48,316 nt of DNA from an uncultured Verrucomicrobiota bacterium (GCA_903825435.1 CAIKAP010000141.1:1-48316), one strand, 5' to 3'; positions 37,620 through 47,565 are shown, numbered from the stretch's first letter. Made by a program: numbers and translations. The notes: generated from the letters alone by a model not told the origin.

Positions 37620-37972
37620 GAGATGGTGCTGCTTGGGCCTTTGCCTGGCGGCGGCATCGGTGTTGGTCGGCGAACAGGCGCGGGATGCGTTCGGACGCAT
37701 CATGTTGCAACCTACCGTGTCGGCGGGGCCGGACGTGATGGAGACGTTGCTGGCCACCAGGGCAGGAGGTGAACGCGTGCGATGAGAACGAGCGGACACC
37801 ACTGCATATCGCGGCACTAATAGGATCGGCCGACGTGGCACGGTTGTTGATCAACCACGGCGCCGACGGCACGGCGCAGACAACAAACAGGGACACGCCG
37901 TTACAACTAGCCCGTCATCACACGCAAGAAGGGCGCCGAGACCCAACTCCGCGTCGCGGTTTGAGGACGTAA
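37620..37972 (+). pseudogene. Ankyrin-repeat protein remnant
   Basis: CDENERTPLHIAALIGSADVARLLINHGADGTAQTTNRDTPLQLA across broken frames. Confidence 0.55.
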
Positions 37973-38009
37973 ACATCAAAAAACGTTTCGGCCTGACCGC
38001 CTCCGACAT

Positions 38010-38480
38010 CGCGCGCGAATAGGAACTATGGGTTCTGCACTCAATCGCAGACCACTAACTCAAGGACGTTACCTCCGGCGACAAACTCTGGACATCCGTT
38101 GATGGCGTCACGTGGCGGTCTCGTGCGACATCGTTCATGGAGCCATTCTGCGGCATCAGTTTAGTCAACGGCGATTTCTTCGCCACTACCACGCGGAGCA
38201 TCCTCCTGCGTTCTCCCGACGCCATCACTTGGCCCGCGCACAAACACAAGCACGGCAGCTAGAACCCCTGACGGCAGGTCTGTCGCTGCGGCAAGCTGTG
38301 GCTGTCCGCTGATGAGGAAGTCAATGCTCGCCTCTCGACCAATGGCCAGACATGGGCTTGGCGCACGCTCGCAGATGCCGAGGTCACCTACACCTACCTG
38401 ACTGTCATCTGCTACAGCCAAAACGACTTCATTGCCGGCGCGGCGCGACGCCATCTGGTCAAGTCATATTCCGTGATGCC
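38010..38480 (+). pseudogene. Remnant of a BNR/sialidase-like beta-propeller protein
   Basis: Broken frames reading LWTSVDGVTWRSRATSF...LVNGDFFATTTRSILLRSPDAITW and KLWLSADEEVNARLSTNGQTWAWRTLADAEVTYTYL. Confidence 0.5.
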
Positions 38481-38482
38481 GG

Positions 38483-39190
38483 TCAGTCGAAGAAGCGGTA
38501 GCGAAAGATGAACCAGAGCGCGGCGAGGCCATCTTTCCAGCCAATCTTCTTGCCTTCGGAATAATCACGCCCCGAGTAGCTGATCGGCGTCTCGTAGAAA
38601 CGGCAGCGCCGCCGGGCGAGCTTGGCGGTGAGTTCCGGCTCGATTCCGAAACGCTCGGAGGACAGCCGCAGGTTCTCCACGCAGGACCGCTTGAAGACCT
38701 TGTAGCCGGTTTCCATGTCGGACAGGTTCAGGTTACAGACTATGTTTGACAGCAGAGTGAGAAAGCGGTTAGCGACGTAGTGCCAGAAGAACAACACGCG
38801 ATGCGGCCCGCCGAGGAACCGCGAGCCGTACACGACGTCAGCGCGTCCGTCGAGGATCGGCTTCAACAGCAGCGGATAATCCGCTGGGTCGTATTCGAGG
38901 TCTGCGTCTTGGATTAGCAGGATGTCGCCGGTGGCGTGCTCGATGGCAGTGCGGACTGCGGTACCCTTGCCTTGGTTGAAGGGATGTGAAAAGACCTTCA
39001 CGTCGTTATCTTGGGCAAGACACTTCAGTATCTCGCTCGTGCCATCGGTGGAAGCGTCGTCCACCAAGATGATCTCCTTGGCCAGACCGCCAGCGTCTGC
39101 AGCGCGGACGCGCCAAAGAATTTCCTTGATGGTGCGAACTTCATTGAATACTGGAATCAGGATAGAAATCTTGTGATGAGCCGCAACCAT
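38483..39190 (-). CDS. Glycosyltransferase family 2 (DPM1-like)
   Basis: SILIPVFNEVRTIKEIL, EIILVDDASTDGT, LLIQDADLEYDPADYP, DVVYGSRFLGG. Confidence 0.93.
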   Translation of the reverse strand: MVAAHHKISILIPVFNEVRTIKEILWRVRAADAGGLAKEIILVDDASTDGTSEILKCLAQDNDVKVFSHPFNQGKGTAVRTAIEHATGDILLIQDADLEYDPADYPLLLKPILDGRADVVYGSRFLGGPHRVLFFWHYVANRFLTLLSNIVCNLNLSDMETGYKVFKRSCVENLRLSSERFGIEPELTAKLARRRCRFYETPISYSGRDYSEGKKIGWKDGLAALWFIFRYRFFD

Positions 39191-39775
39191 ATACTAAATA
39201 AATATACTGGGAAAATGGAAAACGCGCCAGTAGTTTTTCCGGAAAACCTGAGGAATTTCGTGGCTGCCGCAAAGCGAAATAGAGGGAAAAGGAAGAGCTT
39301 TTAAGATGGAAGCTATTAGCTGGCTGCCGCCTTTTTTTGGTTGACTGAAGTGGATCATTGCTCGCGCCGCTCCGACGGACCTAGTTTCTGGTTGGCAGAG
39401 GCGGACGGTTTCAGCAACGATTAACCGCATGAGCGTGGATACCAAATTACAAAAACATTATGCGTTACTGTTATAGCTCCTGGGAAGTCAAAACCGTAGC
39501 ACTGAAACTGGAGAAGAAAAAGATCGTTAGTCAGGCTTGCGAGTTACGGGGAATAGGACAGGAGGAGGCGCATGAGATCGTGCGACGGGTGGTGGAGCGG
39601 CACGACGGCAACTTGTGGGGCGTGGCCGCCTGTCTTGAAATGGGCGCTGGCGAGCTAATTCGTGAAGGCGTTCGACCATCTGCGGGACGATCCAGAGCAG
39701 CAGAGGAAAGCGGCAAATCCCACAGCCTATCATTCCAGTCGTTTTGTCCACGACGGTTTTGTTCCTACCAAACAA

Positions 39776-39811
39776 AACAGCCTGCCCCGCGTTAATGCGG
39801 AACAGGCTGTT
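39776..39811 (-). terminator. Intrinsic terminator of the PA2779-like gene
   Basis: AACAGCCTG...CAGGCTGTT hairpin with inner CCGC/GCGG; on the minus strand followed by TTTTGTTTGG. Confidence 0.75.
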
Positions 39812-39827
39812 AGGAAGTCAATGATCT

Positions 39828-40208
39828 TTACTTGGAATCACGCCAGAAGAATAGGACTTGAAAGATGTTGTAGAAGAAGGCGCCGAGCTGATTGAAGAAC
39901 GCGCCGAACGCGCCGCCACCGGTCGAGTCACCCTGGATGTCGCCACCGGCGCGGATTTGGTCTATCTGGGTGGCTAACTGCTCGATCTGGGTGTCGCTGA
40001 GCCTGGCGAGGCGGGTACTGACTTGGTTACGGGTCAAGCCGAGTGAGGTGAGTCGGTCGGTCACGACTTTCTCGCCGAGGAATCCTTCCACCTTGGTCAG
40101 GCCCGCTGCACGGCCAGATTCAACGGACTCAACGGGTGCGGCCACCGCCGAGGAAACTGCGATCACGGTTACTGCCATCAATAATGCAATAGCTTGGGTT
40201 AGCTTCAT
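39828..40208 (-). CDS. PA2779-family small secreted protein
   Basis: MKLTQAIALLMAVTVIAVSSAVAA signal; DRLTSLGLTRNQVSTRLARLSDTQIEQLATQIDQIRAGGD; hydrophobic C-terminus ending FFWRDSK. Confidence 0.7.
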   Translation of the reverse strand: MKLTQAIALLMAVTVIAVSSAVAAPVESVESGRAAGLTKVEGFLGEKVVTDRLTSLGLTRNQVSTRLARLSDTQIEQLATQIDQIRAGGDIQGDSTGGGAFGAFFNQLGAFFYNIFQVLFFWRDSK

Positions 40209-40236
40209 GACTTGCCTCCAGTGTTGTACGACTTCA

Positions 40237-41307
40237 CTATACCCGTGTGCCACGGGCAGACAAGGAAATTTTTTCGCGTACCCAATCTAGCTCACGGGCG
40301 GCGGTTTCCACGAGCCGTTCGCGTGTGGTGTAGGTCTCGATGATAGCGGGAACGGAAGGATGAATGGTTGGAAGGGTGGCGGCGAGGAATCGTTCAACCT
40401 CGGCCAACGTCGATCCATCCCCGGAAGGAAAGACAGGCAGATGATAGTGAACGCGAAACTTTTTGATGGCGGGCGACGGCGTCGTATCGGGCCAATCCAG
40501 AGAGAAGTAAGTCTTTTGCCCGGTGGCATCTATGCCGCAAACTTGGTGGAGGTAGATCGAGTCGGTGTGGAACGGTTTCCACTCGGTCAGTTCGGCGGCA
40601 TTGGAAATGTGTATTTTGGCGATGGGAACGCCGTGCCGCTGGAGGAATGCGACCGACTCGCCCAAGTCCTCAAACTGGACCAGTTGATGGGAGAGATCGA
40701 AGTTAACCCCAAGATGCGGCCGCAGGTCGTCCGGCACGAACCGATCAAAGAACTCGACTGCTTCCGCCGTGGTCTCGACGCAGAGGCCAGGTTCCGGTTC
40801 GAGCGCGACGACACAACGCCGGTCGAGCGAGGCGGCGTGTTTGGCGCAGCGGAGAATGTTCGGCGCGACAGCCTCCATCGGCACAGGCTTGAGCGCGCCG
40901 AACGGGACGCTGACAGGAAGATTTTCGCCTTTTCCACATTTGGCCAACAGACCGAGGCAGACGTTGGTGAAACGAACGCGGGCGTCGGACTCGTGCCAAC
41001 CGGGCAGATAGACGCGTTCCTTGACGCGTTCGCCGTGGAACGCCGGCATGACGAAGGCGTTGATGGTCACCAGCGCGAGGCCGTGGGCGTCGAGGAACGC
41101 TTTGAGCGGGGCGACGTCGCGAAGTTCGCTCAGGAGGCTTTCGGAAAGGCGGAGCTCAATCGGGAACGGTTCGTCCGGAAAGGCGATGCCCTTCAGCTTC
41201 AACACATCGCCTTCCAGGCACGCCCACAACTCGGCGAGCGTGCGATACGGGAAGACGTTCAGGGCGTAGCCGACTGCGCGGCCGGTGGGGCGGAAATTTT
41301 CTGGCAT
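40237..41307 (-). CDS. EboE-like TIM-barrel (metabolite traffic) protein
   Basis: VGYALNVFPYRTLAELWACLEGDVLKLK...IELRLSESLLSELRD...LVTINAFVMPAFHGERVKERVYLPGWHESDARVRFT. Confidence 0.7.
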   Translation of the reverse strand: MPENFRPTGRAVGYALNVFPYRTLAELWACLEGDVLKLKGIAFPDEPFPIELRLSESLLSELRDVAPLKAFLDAHGLALVTINAFVMPAFHGERVKERVYLPGWHESDARVRFTNVCLGLLAKCGKGENLPVSVPFGALKPVPMEAVAPNILRCAKHAASLDRRCVVALEPEPGLCVETTAEAVEFFDRFVPDDLRPHLGVNFDLSHQLVQFEDLGESVAFLQRHGVPIAKIHISNAAELTEWKPFHTDSIYLHQVCGIDATGQKTYFSLDWPDTTPSPAIKKFRVHYHLPVFPSGDGSTLAEVERFLAATLPTIHPSVPAIIETYTTRERLVETAARELDWVREKISLSARGTRV

Positions 41308-42125
41308 GTGGCGGTGAGGAACTCGATGGCGCGCCGCGCCACTTCGGGGGCGCGATGGCTGTCGCGGGGCAGTTCGACATTGATCAGCCCGGTGTATTTG
41401 TTGTCGGCGAGCACCTTCAGGATGTTGACGAAATCAAGTTCGCCCTCGCCGAACATCAGGTGCTCGTGTTTGCGGTCGCGGATATCCTCGATGTGGATGT
41501 TGCGGATGAGCGTGGCGAACTTACCGTACACTTGGCGGAACGGGATCGTCTCGGTGCAGAACACGTGCCCCACATCCAGCGTCAGGCCGAACCGAGCACT
41601 GGTCAGGTGTTTCTTGAGAACCTCAAACTTGACGGTTTCGTCCACGAGCATCCCCGGCTCCGGCTCGAACGCGAGCTGGATGCCGCGGCGTTTAGCGTGG
41701 TCGGCAAGCTGGAGGCAGCCCGTGACAAGCCAGTCCCAAGACTGATGTTCCGTCACACCCAGCTCGGCGGCACCCGACCAGAAGCTGACGCATTCGGCGT
41801 TCAACTCCGCCGCGATATCGATGGCCCGACGCAGGAACTCCAGTCGGATCTGCCGTCCTTCGGTGCTGACGAGTGTGGGGTAATGTTTCCGCTGTGGGTT
41901 CAGGAGATAGCGCGCGCCAGTTTCGATGACGCAGCGCAGCCGCAGCCGGTCGAGCACCTGGCCAAGCCGCATCAGGTCAGCCGGCTCGGAGGTGAACGGG
42001 TTGCAGTGGTAGTTGTCGAGCGTGAGAGCAACGCCTTGGTAGCCGCAGTCGGCAATGACTTCCAGCGCCTCCTCCAGCTTGTGATGGGCGAACCCGTTTG
42101 TATTATAGCCGAAGCTTAGATTCAT
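41259..42125 (-). CDS. Sugar-phosphate isomerase/epimerase-type TIM-barrel protein
   Basis: FGYNTNGFAHHKLEEALEVIADCGYQGVALTLDNYH...LAFEPEPGMLVDE...FGLTLDVGHV. Confidence 0.85.
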   Translation of the reverse strand: MNLSFGYNTNGFAHHKLEEALEVIADCGYQGVALTLDNYHCNPFTSEPADLMRLGQVLDRLRLRCVIETGARYLLNPQRKHYPTLVSTEGRQIRLEFLRRAIDIAAELNAECVSFWSGAAELGVTEHQSWDWLVTGCLQLADHAKRRGIQLAFEPEPGMLVDETVKFEVLKKHLTSARFGLTLDVGHVFCTETIPFRQVYGKFATLIRNIHIEDIRDRKHEHLMFGEGELDFVNILKVLADNKYTGLINVELPRDSHRAPEVARRAIEFLTATCQKISAPPAAQSATP

Positions 42126-42178
42126 CTCGCCTAAACTGCTCGATAATTACCGCGAGTCTGCTAAATTTGCCAGCGCAA

Positions 42179-43000
42179 ATGAGAGTTTTCGTGTTTCTCG
42201 CCAGCTTGCTGTCGGTGGCCGCCATCTCGCGCCCGCCCGCGCAGGTGGACCCGGGCTTGCTGCAACACCTCCGCCCCGTCCAGCAACGCGACACCACCCG
42301 CGCCCTCGCGCACCAGAGCCGTGGCCTCACACTCGTCAGCGAAAGCAAGTTCGAGGCTGCGCTCGATCAGTTCCGTCGTTCCACTGCCTACGACCCAACC
42401 CTCGCACCGACCTACATCAATATGGCCTATTGCCTCGACCGGTTGGGCCGATTTGAGGAAGCCATCGCCGAACTCAAGGCCGCCGAGAAACTCGACCCGA
42501 CCAACGTCATGATCTTCATCAACTGGGGCAACTCGCTCCTGAACCTGAAGCGCTACCAGGACGCCCTCGAGCCGCTCAACAAAGCCGCCGAACTCGATTC
42601 CGCCAACGTCCTCGCCCGCCTCAACCTCGCCGCCGTCTACTCCAACCTGAACCGGCCCAAGGACGCCATCACCGAACTCGAAAAAGCCGCCGACGCCGCC
42701 CCGAAGAACCCGCAGATCTTCTTCAACTGGGCCATGCTGCTCTCCAACACCGGCGACGTTGGCGCCGCGTTGGAAAAATACCAGCGCGTCATCGAGCTCG
42801 ACCCGAAAAACCTCTCCGCCTACTACAACCGCGCCGCGCTTTTCGAAAAAACCGGCCAGCTCGACAAAGCCATCGCCGTGCTGCAGGAAGCCATCAAGGT
42901 GCTTCCCGACAACGCGACGCTGAAAGAAATTCTCCAAAAACTCGAAACCGTCCAGCGCCAGCAACCGATGCAGTTGCCGCCGCCCACGCTAAACCGCTAG
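42179..43000 (+). CDS. TPR-repeat secreted protein
   Basis: Signal MRVFVFLASLLSVAAI; repeated TPR units such as YINMAYCLDRLGRFEEAIAELKAAEKLDP. Confidence 0.9.
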   Translation: MRVFVFLASLLSVAAISRPPAQVDPGLLQHLRPVQQRDTTRALAHQSRGLTLVSESKFEAALDQFRRSTAYDPTLAPTYINMAYCLDRLGRFEEAIAELKAAEKLDPTNVMIFINWGNSLLNLKRYQDALEPLNKAAELDSANVLARLNLAAVYSNLNRPKDAITELEKAADAAPKNPQIFFNWAMLLSNTGDVGAALEKYQRVIELDPKNLSAYYNRAALFEKTGQLDKAIAVLQEAIKVLPDNATLKEILQKLETVQRQQPMQLPPPTLNR

Positions 43001-43212
43001 CAGTTGCGTCTCGTCGTAACCGCTTGGCGATTGACCTTACTGAAAGGAAAAAGACTTCATCTTAAGTTCCGTCGAAGATTGTTCTCAGCTGCTCGTATTG
43101 CCTCTCTAGCCTCATATCGAGCCGTCGTTCGATTACTAGACTCGGGTGTTATTTGTGATTTAATCGTGTCTAGCTCTGCTTGTTTCTGGTCGATTTTTGG
43201 TTGCAGTTTTTT

Positions 43213-43560
43213 TTATTCTAGCTGAGCAGGCGCCAGCTCGCGCATCCCGCGCTCGAACGGTTCCAGCTTCATCGTCGCGCTGAATTCTTCCGGCAATGTC
43301 TCGCCATGGCGCGCCTCCCAATGCGCGGCGCTGAGGCGCGGTAAGTAGGGTTTGAAGTTCAGGTTAAGCCGCTTCGTCAACTCGTCAGCGAAGCGGTAGG
43401 TCGCGGGTCGGTTGAAGCCGTGGTCCACCCAGAGCACCGGGATGTCCGTCTACACTTGCGTCGCAAGGTGCAGGATGACGGCTTCGTAGGGGCGGAAGTT
43501 GGTGGAGACGATCGCGTTGCCTTGCGCGACGGCCCAGCGTGTCATTTCCAGCGGCGTCAT
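43213..43560 (-). pseudogene. cysH: Truncated cysH (PAPS/APS reductase) with internal TAG
   Basis: In-frame MTPLEMTRWAVAQGNAIVSTNFRPYEAVILHLATQV*TDIPVLWVDHGFNRPATYRFADELTKRLNLNFKPYLPR...LEPFERGMRELAPAQLE; lacks the C-terminal ECGLH region. Confidence 0.8.
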
Positions 43561-45167
43561 TGCGGGAACTCCAGCGCGCGCGCCGCCCAGTCGCCGAACC
43601 GTTCGCCGCCGGCGCGTTCCTGCGCGTATCGAACGAGCAGGGGACGCAGCACGCCGACGAGGTCCGCCGCCTTGACGTTCTCTTTGTAGAGACGGTTCAG
43701 GCGGGTGTTGACGCCGTTGCCACCAATATAAATTTGATAGAGGCCGACCGATTTGCCGACGAGGCCGATTTTGGCAGTGTAGGACCGGACGCAACCATCC
43801 GGACAACCGGTGAGGCGCAGCGTGATCTCGTCATTCTGCAAACCAAGCTCCTCCAGCACGTGCTCTAACTTGTCGAGCAACGACGAGAAAAAACGTTCCG
43901 CCTCGGCGATGGCTTGGCCACAAGTCGGCAGCGCGACGTACGCCATCGAGTCTCGTCGCAACGCACTGGGCGTGATGTGCGCGACGAGCAGCTTGGTGAT
44001 CGCGTCGCGATCGGCGGGGGCGACGTTGACGAGTAACAGATTCTGCGACGGCGTGAGGCGGACTTCCGTTTTGAACCGGCTGACGACTTCACAGACCGCG
44101 GCCTTCAGTTCGCCCTTGATGCGGCCGCTCTCGACGTACAAGTCGAGAAACCACCGGCCATCAAGCTGCCGATGCCAGCCGAACAGGTCGCCTTGCTTCG
44201 TGAAGCTAAACGGACGCGCTTGCTGGAGCTTGAAGCCAAGTCGCCGTTCAAGTTCGGCGCGGCACCAGTCGGCACCTTTCTCGGCGAGAACGTATTTCAG
44301 ACGGGCGTGCTTGCGATTGCTCCGATCGCCGAAATCGCGGTGGATGCCTACCAGCGCGTGTGTGACCACGACGAGAAAGTCCGGCTCGACAAAACCAAGT
44401 ACGTCGGCCAAGCGCGGGAAGGTGGCCGGGTTGTTGTGCGACATGCCGAGGCCGCCGCCGGTGAGGACGTTGTAGCCGACGAGGCGGTCGCTCTCGATGA
44501 TGGCGACGAATCCGAGATCGTTGCTGAAGATGTCAACGTCGTTGAGCGGTGGGACGGCGAAGGCGGTCTTGAACTTGCGCGGCAGGTAGGTCTTGCCGTA
44601 GAGCGGGTCGGTGAAGTCGTTGTTCAGGTCAAGCTGAACGCCCTCGACCCAGATGGCGTGGTAGGCCGGTGTCCGCGGCAACACGGCGTCGCTGACTCGT
44701 CGGACGTCAACGAGCACTTCTTCCACCACGTGGCTTTGCGTCGGCGTCGGCGGTGCCATGACGTTACGGTGGACGTCACCGCCGCCGCCAAACGTGGTCA
44801 GGAGAGCGTCGTTGATGGCCTTGACCAGCGGGCCGAGGCGCGTTTTGACGACGCCGTGGAACTGGAGGTCCTGACGCGAAGTGATGCGGAGCGTGCCGTT
44901 GCTGTGATGGTCGGCAAACTCATCGCAGGCGAGGTACTGGGCTGCCGCGAGGATGCCGGCGGGAAGTTTGGTACGGACCATGAATTGATAGTGCTTCGTG
45001 CTAGTCTTGCGGACATCGCGGTCGTCACCTTGATAGATGCCGTGGAACTTCAGGAAGTAGTCGTCGTCCGTGTTAAAACGGTCGGTAGACGGGTCGCCGA
45101 GCGAGGTGGCGATGGTACCCGCAAGCGTCGACGAGGCAGACTTTAGGTGCTCGTTCTTAGTAATCAT
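43557..45167 (-). CDS. Siroheme nitrite/sulfite reductase-family protein, possibly inactive
   Basis: TLRITSRQDLQFHGV, GGGGDVHRNVMAPP, MAYVALPTCGQAIAEAERF, LTGCPDGCVRSYTAKIGLVGK. Confidence 0.9.
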   Translation of the reverse strand: MITKNEHLKSASSTLAGTIATSLGDPSTDRFNTDDDYFLKFHGIYQGDDRDVRKTSTKHYQFMVRTKLPAGILAAAQYLACDEFADHHSNGTLRITSRQDLQFHGVVKTRLGPLVKAINDALLTTFGGGGDVHRNVMAPPTPTQSHVVEEVLVDVRRVSDAVLPRTPAYHAIWVEGVQLDLNNDFTDPLYGKTYLPRKFKTAFAVPPLNDVDIFSNDLGFVAIIESDRLVGYNVLTGGGLGMSHNNPATFPRLADVLGFVEPDFLVVVTHALVGIHRDFGDRSNRKHARLKYVLAEKGADWCRAELERRLGFKLQQARPFSFTKQGDLFGWHRQLDGRWFLDLYVESGRIKGELKAAVCEVVSRFKTEVRLTPSQNLLLVNVAPADRDAITKLLVAHITPSALRRDSMAYVALPTCGQAIAEAERFFSSLLDKLEHVLEELGLQNDEITLRLTGCPDGCVRSYTAKIGLVGKSVGLYQIYIGGNGVNTRLNRLYKENVKAADLVGVLRPLLVRYAQERAGGERFGDWAARALEFPQ

Positions 45168-45266
45168 AATTAACTTAGGTTACATACTTATGTATCATAG
45201 AGAGGTTTTTTTTCAACAAGAAATCTTTACCTGTTTGCTCCTCCGTCATAAACTCCCACTACGACC

Positions 45267-45743
45267 ATGAAAGAGTTCTTTATCGGCCTGTTTCTCGGCA
45301 TTGTCTTGACGTTGGCGACGGTCTGGTATTTCGCCATCGGACGCAAACAGCCTCAGATCCGCCACACGCAGGACGTTGCCGCCGCCACAGTGCAACACAC
45401 CGTCGACGTGGTGGACGTCAAGCTCACCGCTTGGCACCTGACCACGCCGGAAATCAAAGCCGACCTCGCGCGCACCGGTCAAGTTGTCCGAAGGAACGCC
45501 TGCGATTTCGGCGCGATTGCCGCGAGCACGGCGAGCGACGCCACCATCACCGCAAAGATCAAGGCAAAACTCATCGCCGAGCGCAACCTTTCGGCGTGGA
45601 ACATCGGCGTCAACACCACCGGCGGACACGTCACGCTGGCCGGAACAATTACGGAACATGGCCTCATCGCGAAAGCCATCGCGCTCGCGCTCGAAACCGA
45701 CGGCGTCCGCGACGTGACTTCCAATCTCCAAGTGCAAAAGTAA
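45267..45743 (+). CDS. BON-domain membrane-anchored protein
   Basis: N-terminal TM; DATITAKIKAKLIAERNLSAWNIGVNTTGGHVTLAGTITEHGLIAKAIALALETDGVRDVTSNLQV. Confidence 0.88.
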   Translation: MKEFFIGLFLGIVLTLATVWYFAIGRKQPQIRHTQDVAAATVQHTVDVVDVKLTAWHLTTPEIKADLARTGQVVRRNACDFGAIAASTASDATITAKIKAKLIAERNLSAWNIGVNTTGGHVTLAGTITEHGLIAKAIALALETDGVRDVTSNLQVQK

Positions 45744-45746
45744 TTC

Positions 45747-47552
45747 ATGGATAAAAAAGAAATTGCCGAAATTTTTGAGGAGATTGGACAACTGCTGGAG
45801 TTGAAAGGCGAGAATCCGTTTCGCGTTCGCGCCTACCTCAACGCCGCGCGGATTGTCGAAAGTTTGCAGGACGAACTCGGTAAACTCGTTGCCGAAAACC
45901 GGCTGACCGAAATCAAAGGTATCGGCAAAGATCTCGCCGCGAAAATCACCGAGATGGTCACGACCAACCGGCTGGAATTTTATGAGAAGTTAAAATCGTC
46001 GTTACCGGCGGGCTTGCTCGACATGCTCCGTATTCCCGGCTTCGGCCCGAAACGCGCAAAGATTGTGTTCGACAAACTCAAGATAGATTCCATCGAGAAA
46101 CTCGAAGCCGCGTGTAAATCCGGTAAAGTCGCCGCGCTCGACGGCTTCGGCGAAAAGTCGCAGCAGAAAATTCTCGAAGGCATCGAACTGGTCCGCAAAT
46201 TTGCCTCGCGTCATCACATCCACAAAGCGCGCGCAGCAGCGGATGCCGTGCTCGAATCGTTGCGCGCACACGACGGCGTGATTCGTTGCAGCATCGCTGG
46301 AAGTTTGCGGCGTTGCCGCGAAACGATTGGCGACGTGGATTTTCTCGTCAGCGCCAAACCGAAGGACGCGCCTGATGTTATCGCCGCGTTCGTCGCGACG
46401 CCCGGCGTGATCACCGTTTCGGCAAAAGGCGAAACGAAAGCAAGCGTCGTCCTCAAAGGCGGCATTCAAGCAGACCTCCGCGTTGTCGCCGACGATCAGT
46501 TTGCGTTCGCGCTGAATTATTTTACCGGCAGCAAGGAGCACAACATCGCGATGCGCGCGCGCGCGTTGCGGCTGAAAAATCTTTCGCTGAACGAATACGG
46601 TTTCTCGCCCGCCGCCGAGAAAGAAAAAAGCGCAAAGGAACTCGGTAGCTCGGTTTCTTGCAAGAGCGAACCGGAAATTTATGCCGCGCTCGATCTCGGT
46701 TACATCGAGCCAGAATTGCGCGAGGACATGGGCGAGATTGACGCCGCCGAAACCGGCAAGCTGCCGAAGCTGATCGAGATGTCGAACTTGCGCGGCGCGT
46801 TTCACGTTCACTCGACGTGGAGCGACGGCATCGAGAGCGTCGAGGCCATGGCGCGCGCGGCGCAGGAACTCGGACTCGAATACATCGGCATCGCCGACCA
46901 CAGCAAAGGTCAGCGCCAAGCCAACGGCCTCGACGAGAAACGACTTCGCGAGCAGGCTGACGAGGTGAAGAAACTCAACACCGGCTTCGCGAAAGAAGGC
47001 TTCCGGATTTTCTTCGGCACCGAGTGCGATATTCTTCCGGACGGCACGCTCGATTTCGACGACGAGACACTGGCGTTGTGCGATTTCGTCATTGCCGCCG
47101 TTCACACCAATTTTAATCTCGCCGCCGACGCGATGACCGCGCGCATCTGCAAAGCGCTCGCGCATCCGCGCGTGACGATGCTCGCGCATCCGACGGGCCG
47201 GTTGTTGTTGGAGCGCGAAGCGTACGCCGTTAACATGCCCGAAGTGATCGAGACCGCGGCGCGACACGGCAAGATCATCGAACTGAACTCGCATCCCTAC
47301 CGGCTCGACATGGATTGGCGTCTTTGGAAACACGCGAAGGAACTCGGCGTGAAGTGCGCCATCAATCCCGACGCGCACAGCATTGACGACTACCAATCGC
47401 TCGTGTTCGGCGTCGGCATTGCGCGCAAAGGTTGGCTGACGAAAGCCGACGTGGTGAACTGCCACCATCTGAAACAGGTCGAGAAAACCCTAACTTCAGT
47501 GCGGAGAGAACATCAACACGCACCCCGCTCCACGCCTGCCTTGCCTGGTTGA
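45747..47552 (+). CDS. polX: DNA polymerase X family with PHP domain (PolX)
   Basis: HhH motifs IKGIGKDLAAKI and IPGFGPKRAK; pol beta GDVDFLVS; PHP motifs HVHSTWSDG, IADHSKG, NPDAHS. Confidence 0.96.
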   Translation: MDKKEIAEIFEEIGQLLELKGENPFRVRAYLNAARIVESLQDELGKLVAENRLTEIKGIGKDLAAKITEMVTTNRLEFYEKLKSSLPAGLLDMLRIPGFGPKRAKIVFDKLKIDSIEKLEAACKSGKVAALDGFGEKSQQKILEGIELVRKFASRHHIHKARAAADAVLESLRAHDGVIRCSIAGSLRRCRETIGDVDFLVSAKPKDAPDVIAAFVATPGVITVSAKGETKASVVLKGGIQADLRVVADDQFAFALNYFTGSKEHNIAMRARALRLKNLSLNEYGFSPAAEKEKSAKELGSSVSCKSEPEIYAALDLGYIEPELREDMGEIDAAETGKLPKLIEMSNLRGAFHVHSTWSDGIESVEAMARAAQELGLEYIGIADHSKGQRQANGLDEKRLREQADEVKKLNTGFAKEGFRIFFGTECDILPDGTLDFDDETLALCDFVIAAVHTNFNLAADAMTARICKALAHPRVTMLAHPTGRLLLEREAYAVNMPEVIETAARHGKIIELNSHPYRLDMDWRLWKHAKELGVKCAINPDAHSIDDYQSLVFGVGIARKGWLTKADVVNCHHLKQVEKTLTSVRREHQHAPRSTPALPG

Positions 47553-47565
47553 AATATTACCCACA

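Noticed and set aside
39460-39795. Plus-strand 111-aa ORF with a Fis/HTH-like stretch (HDGNLWGVAACLEMG)
   Set aside because: The similarity is short, the C-terminus runs through a terminator region and looks out of frame; too weak to annotate.
43450-43452. In-frame TAG in cysH as possible recoding (pyrrolysine-type)
   Set aside because: The gene is also truncated and its partner reductase is damaged; no recoding signal is visible, so decay or sequence error is simpler.
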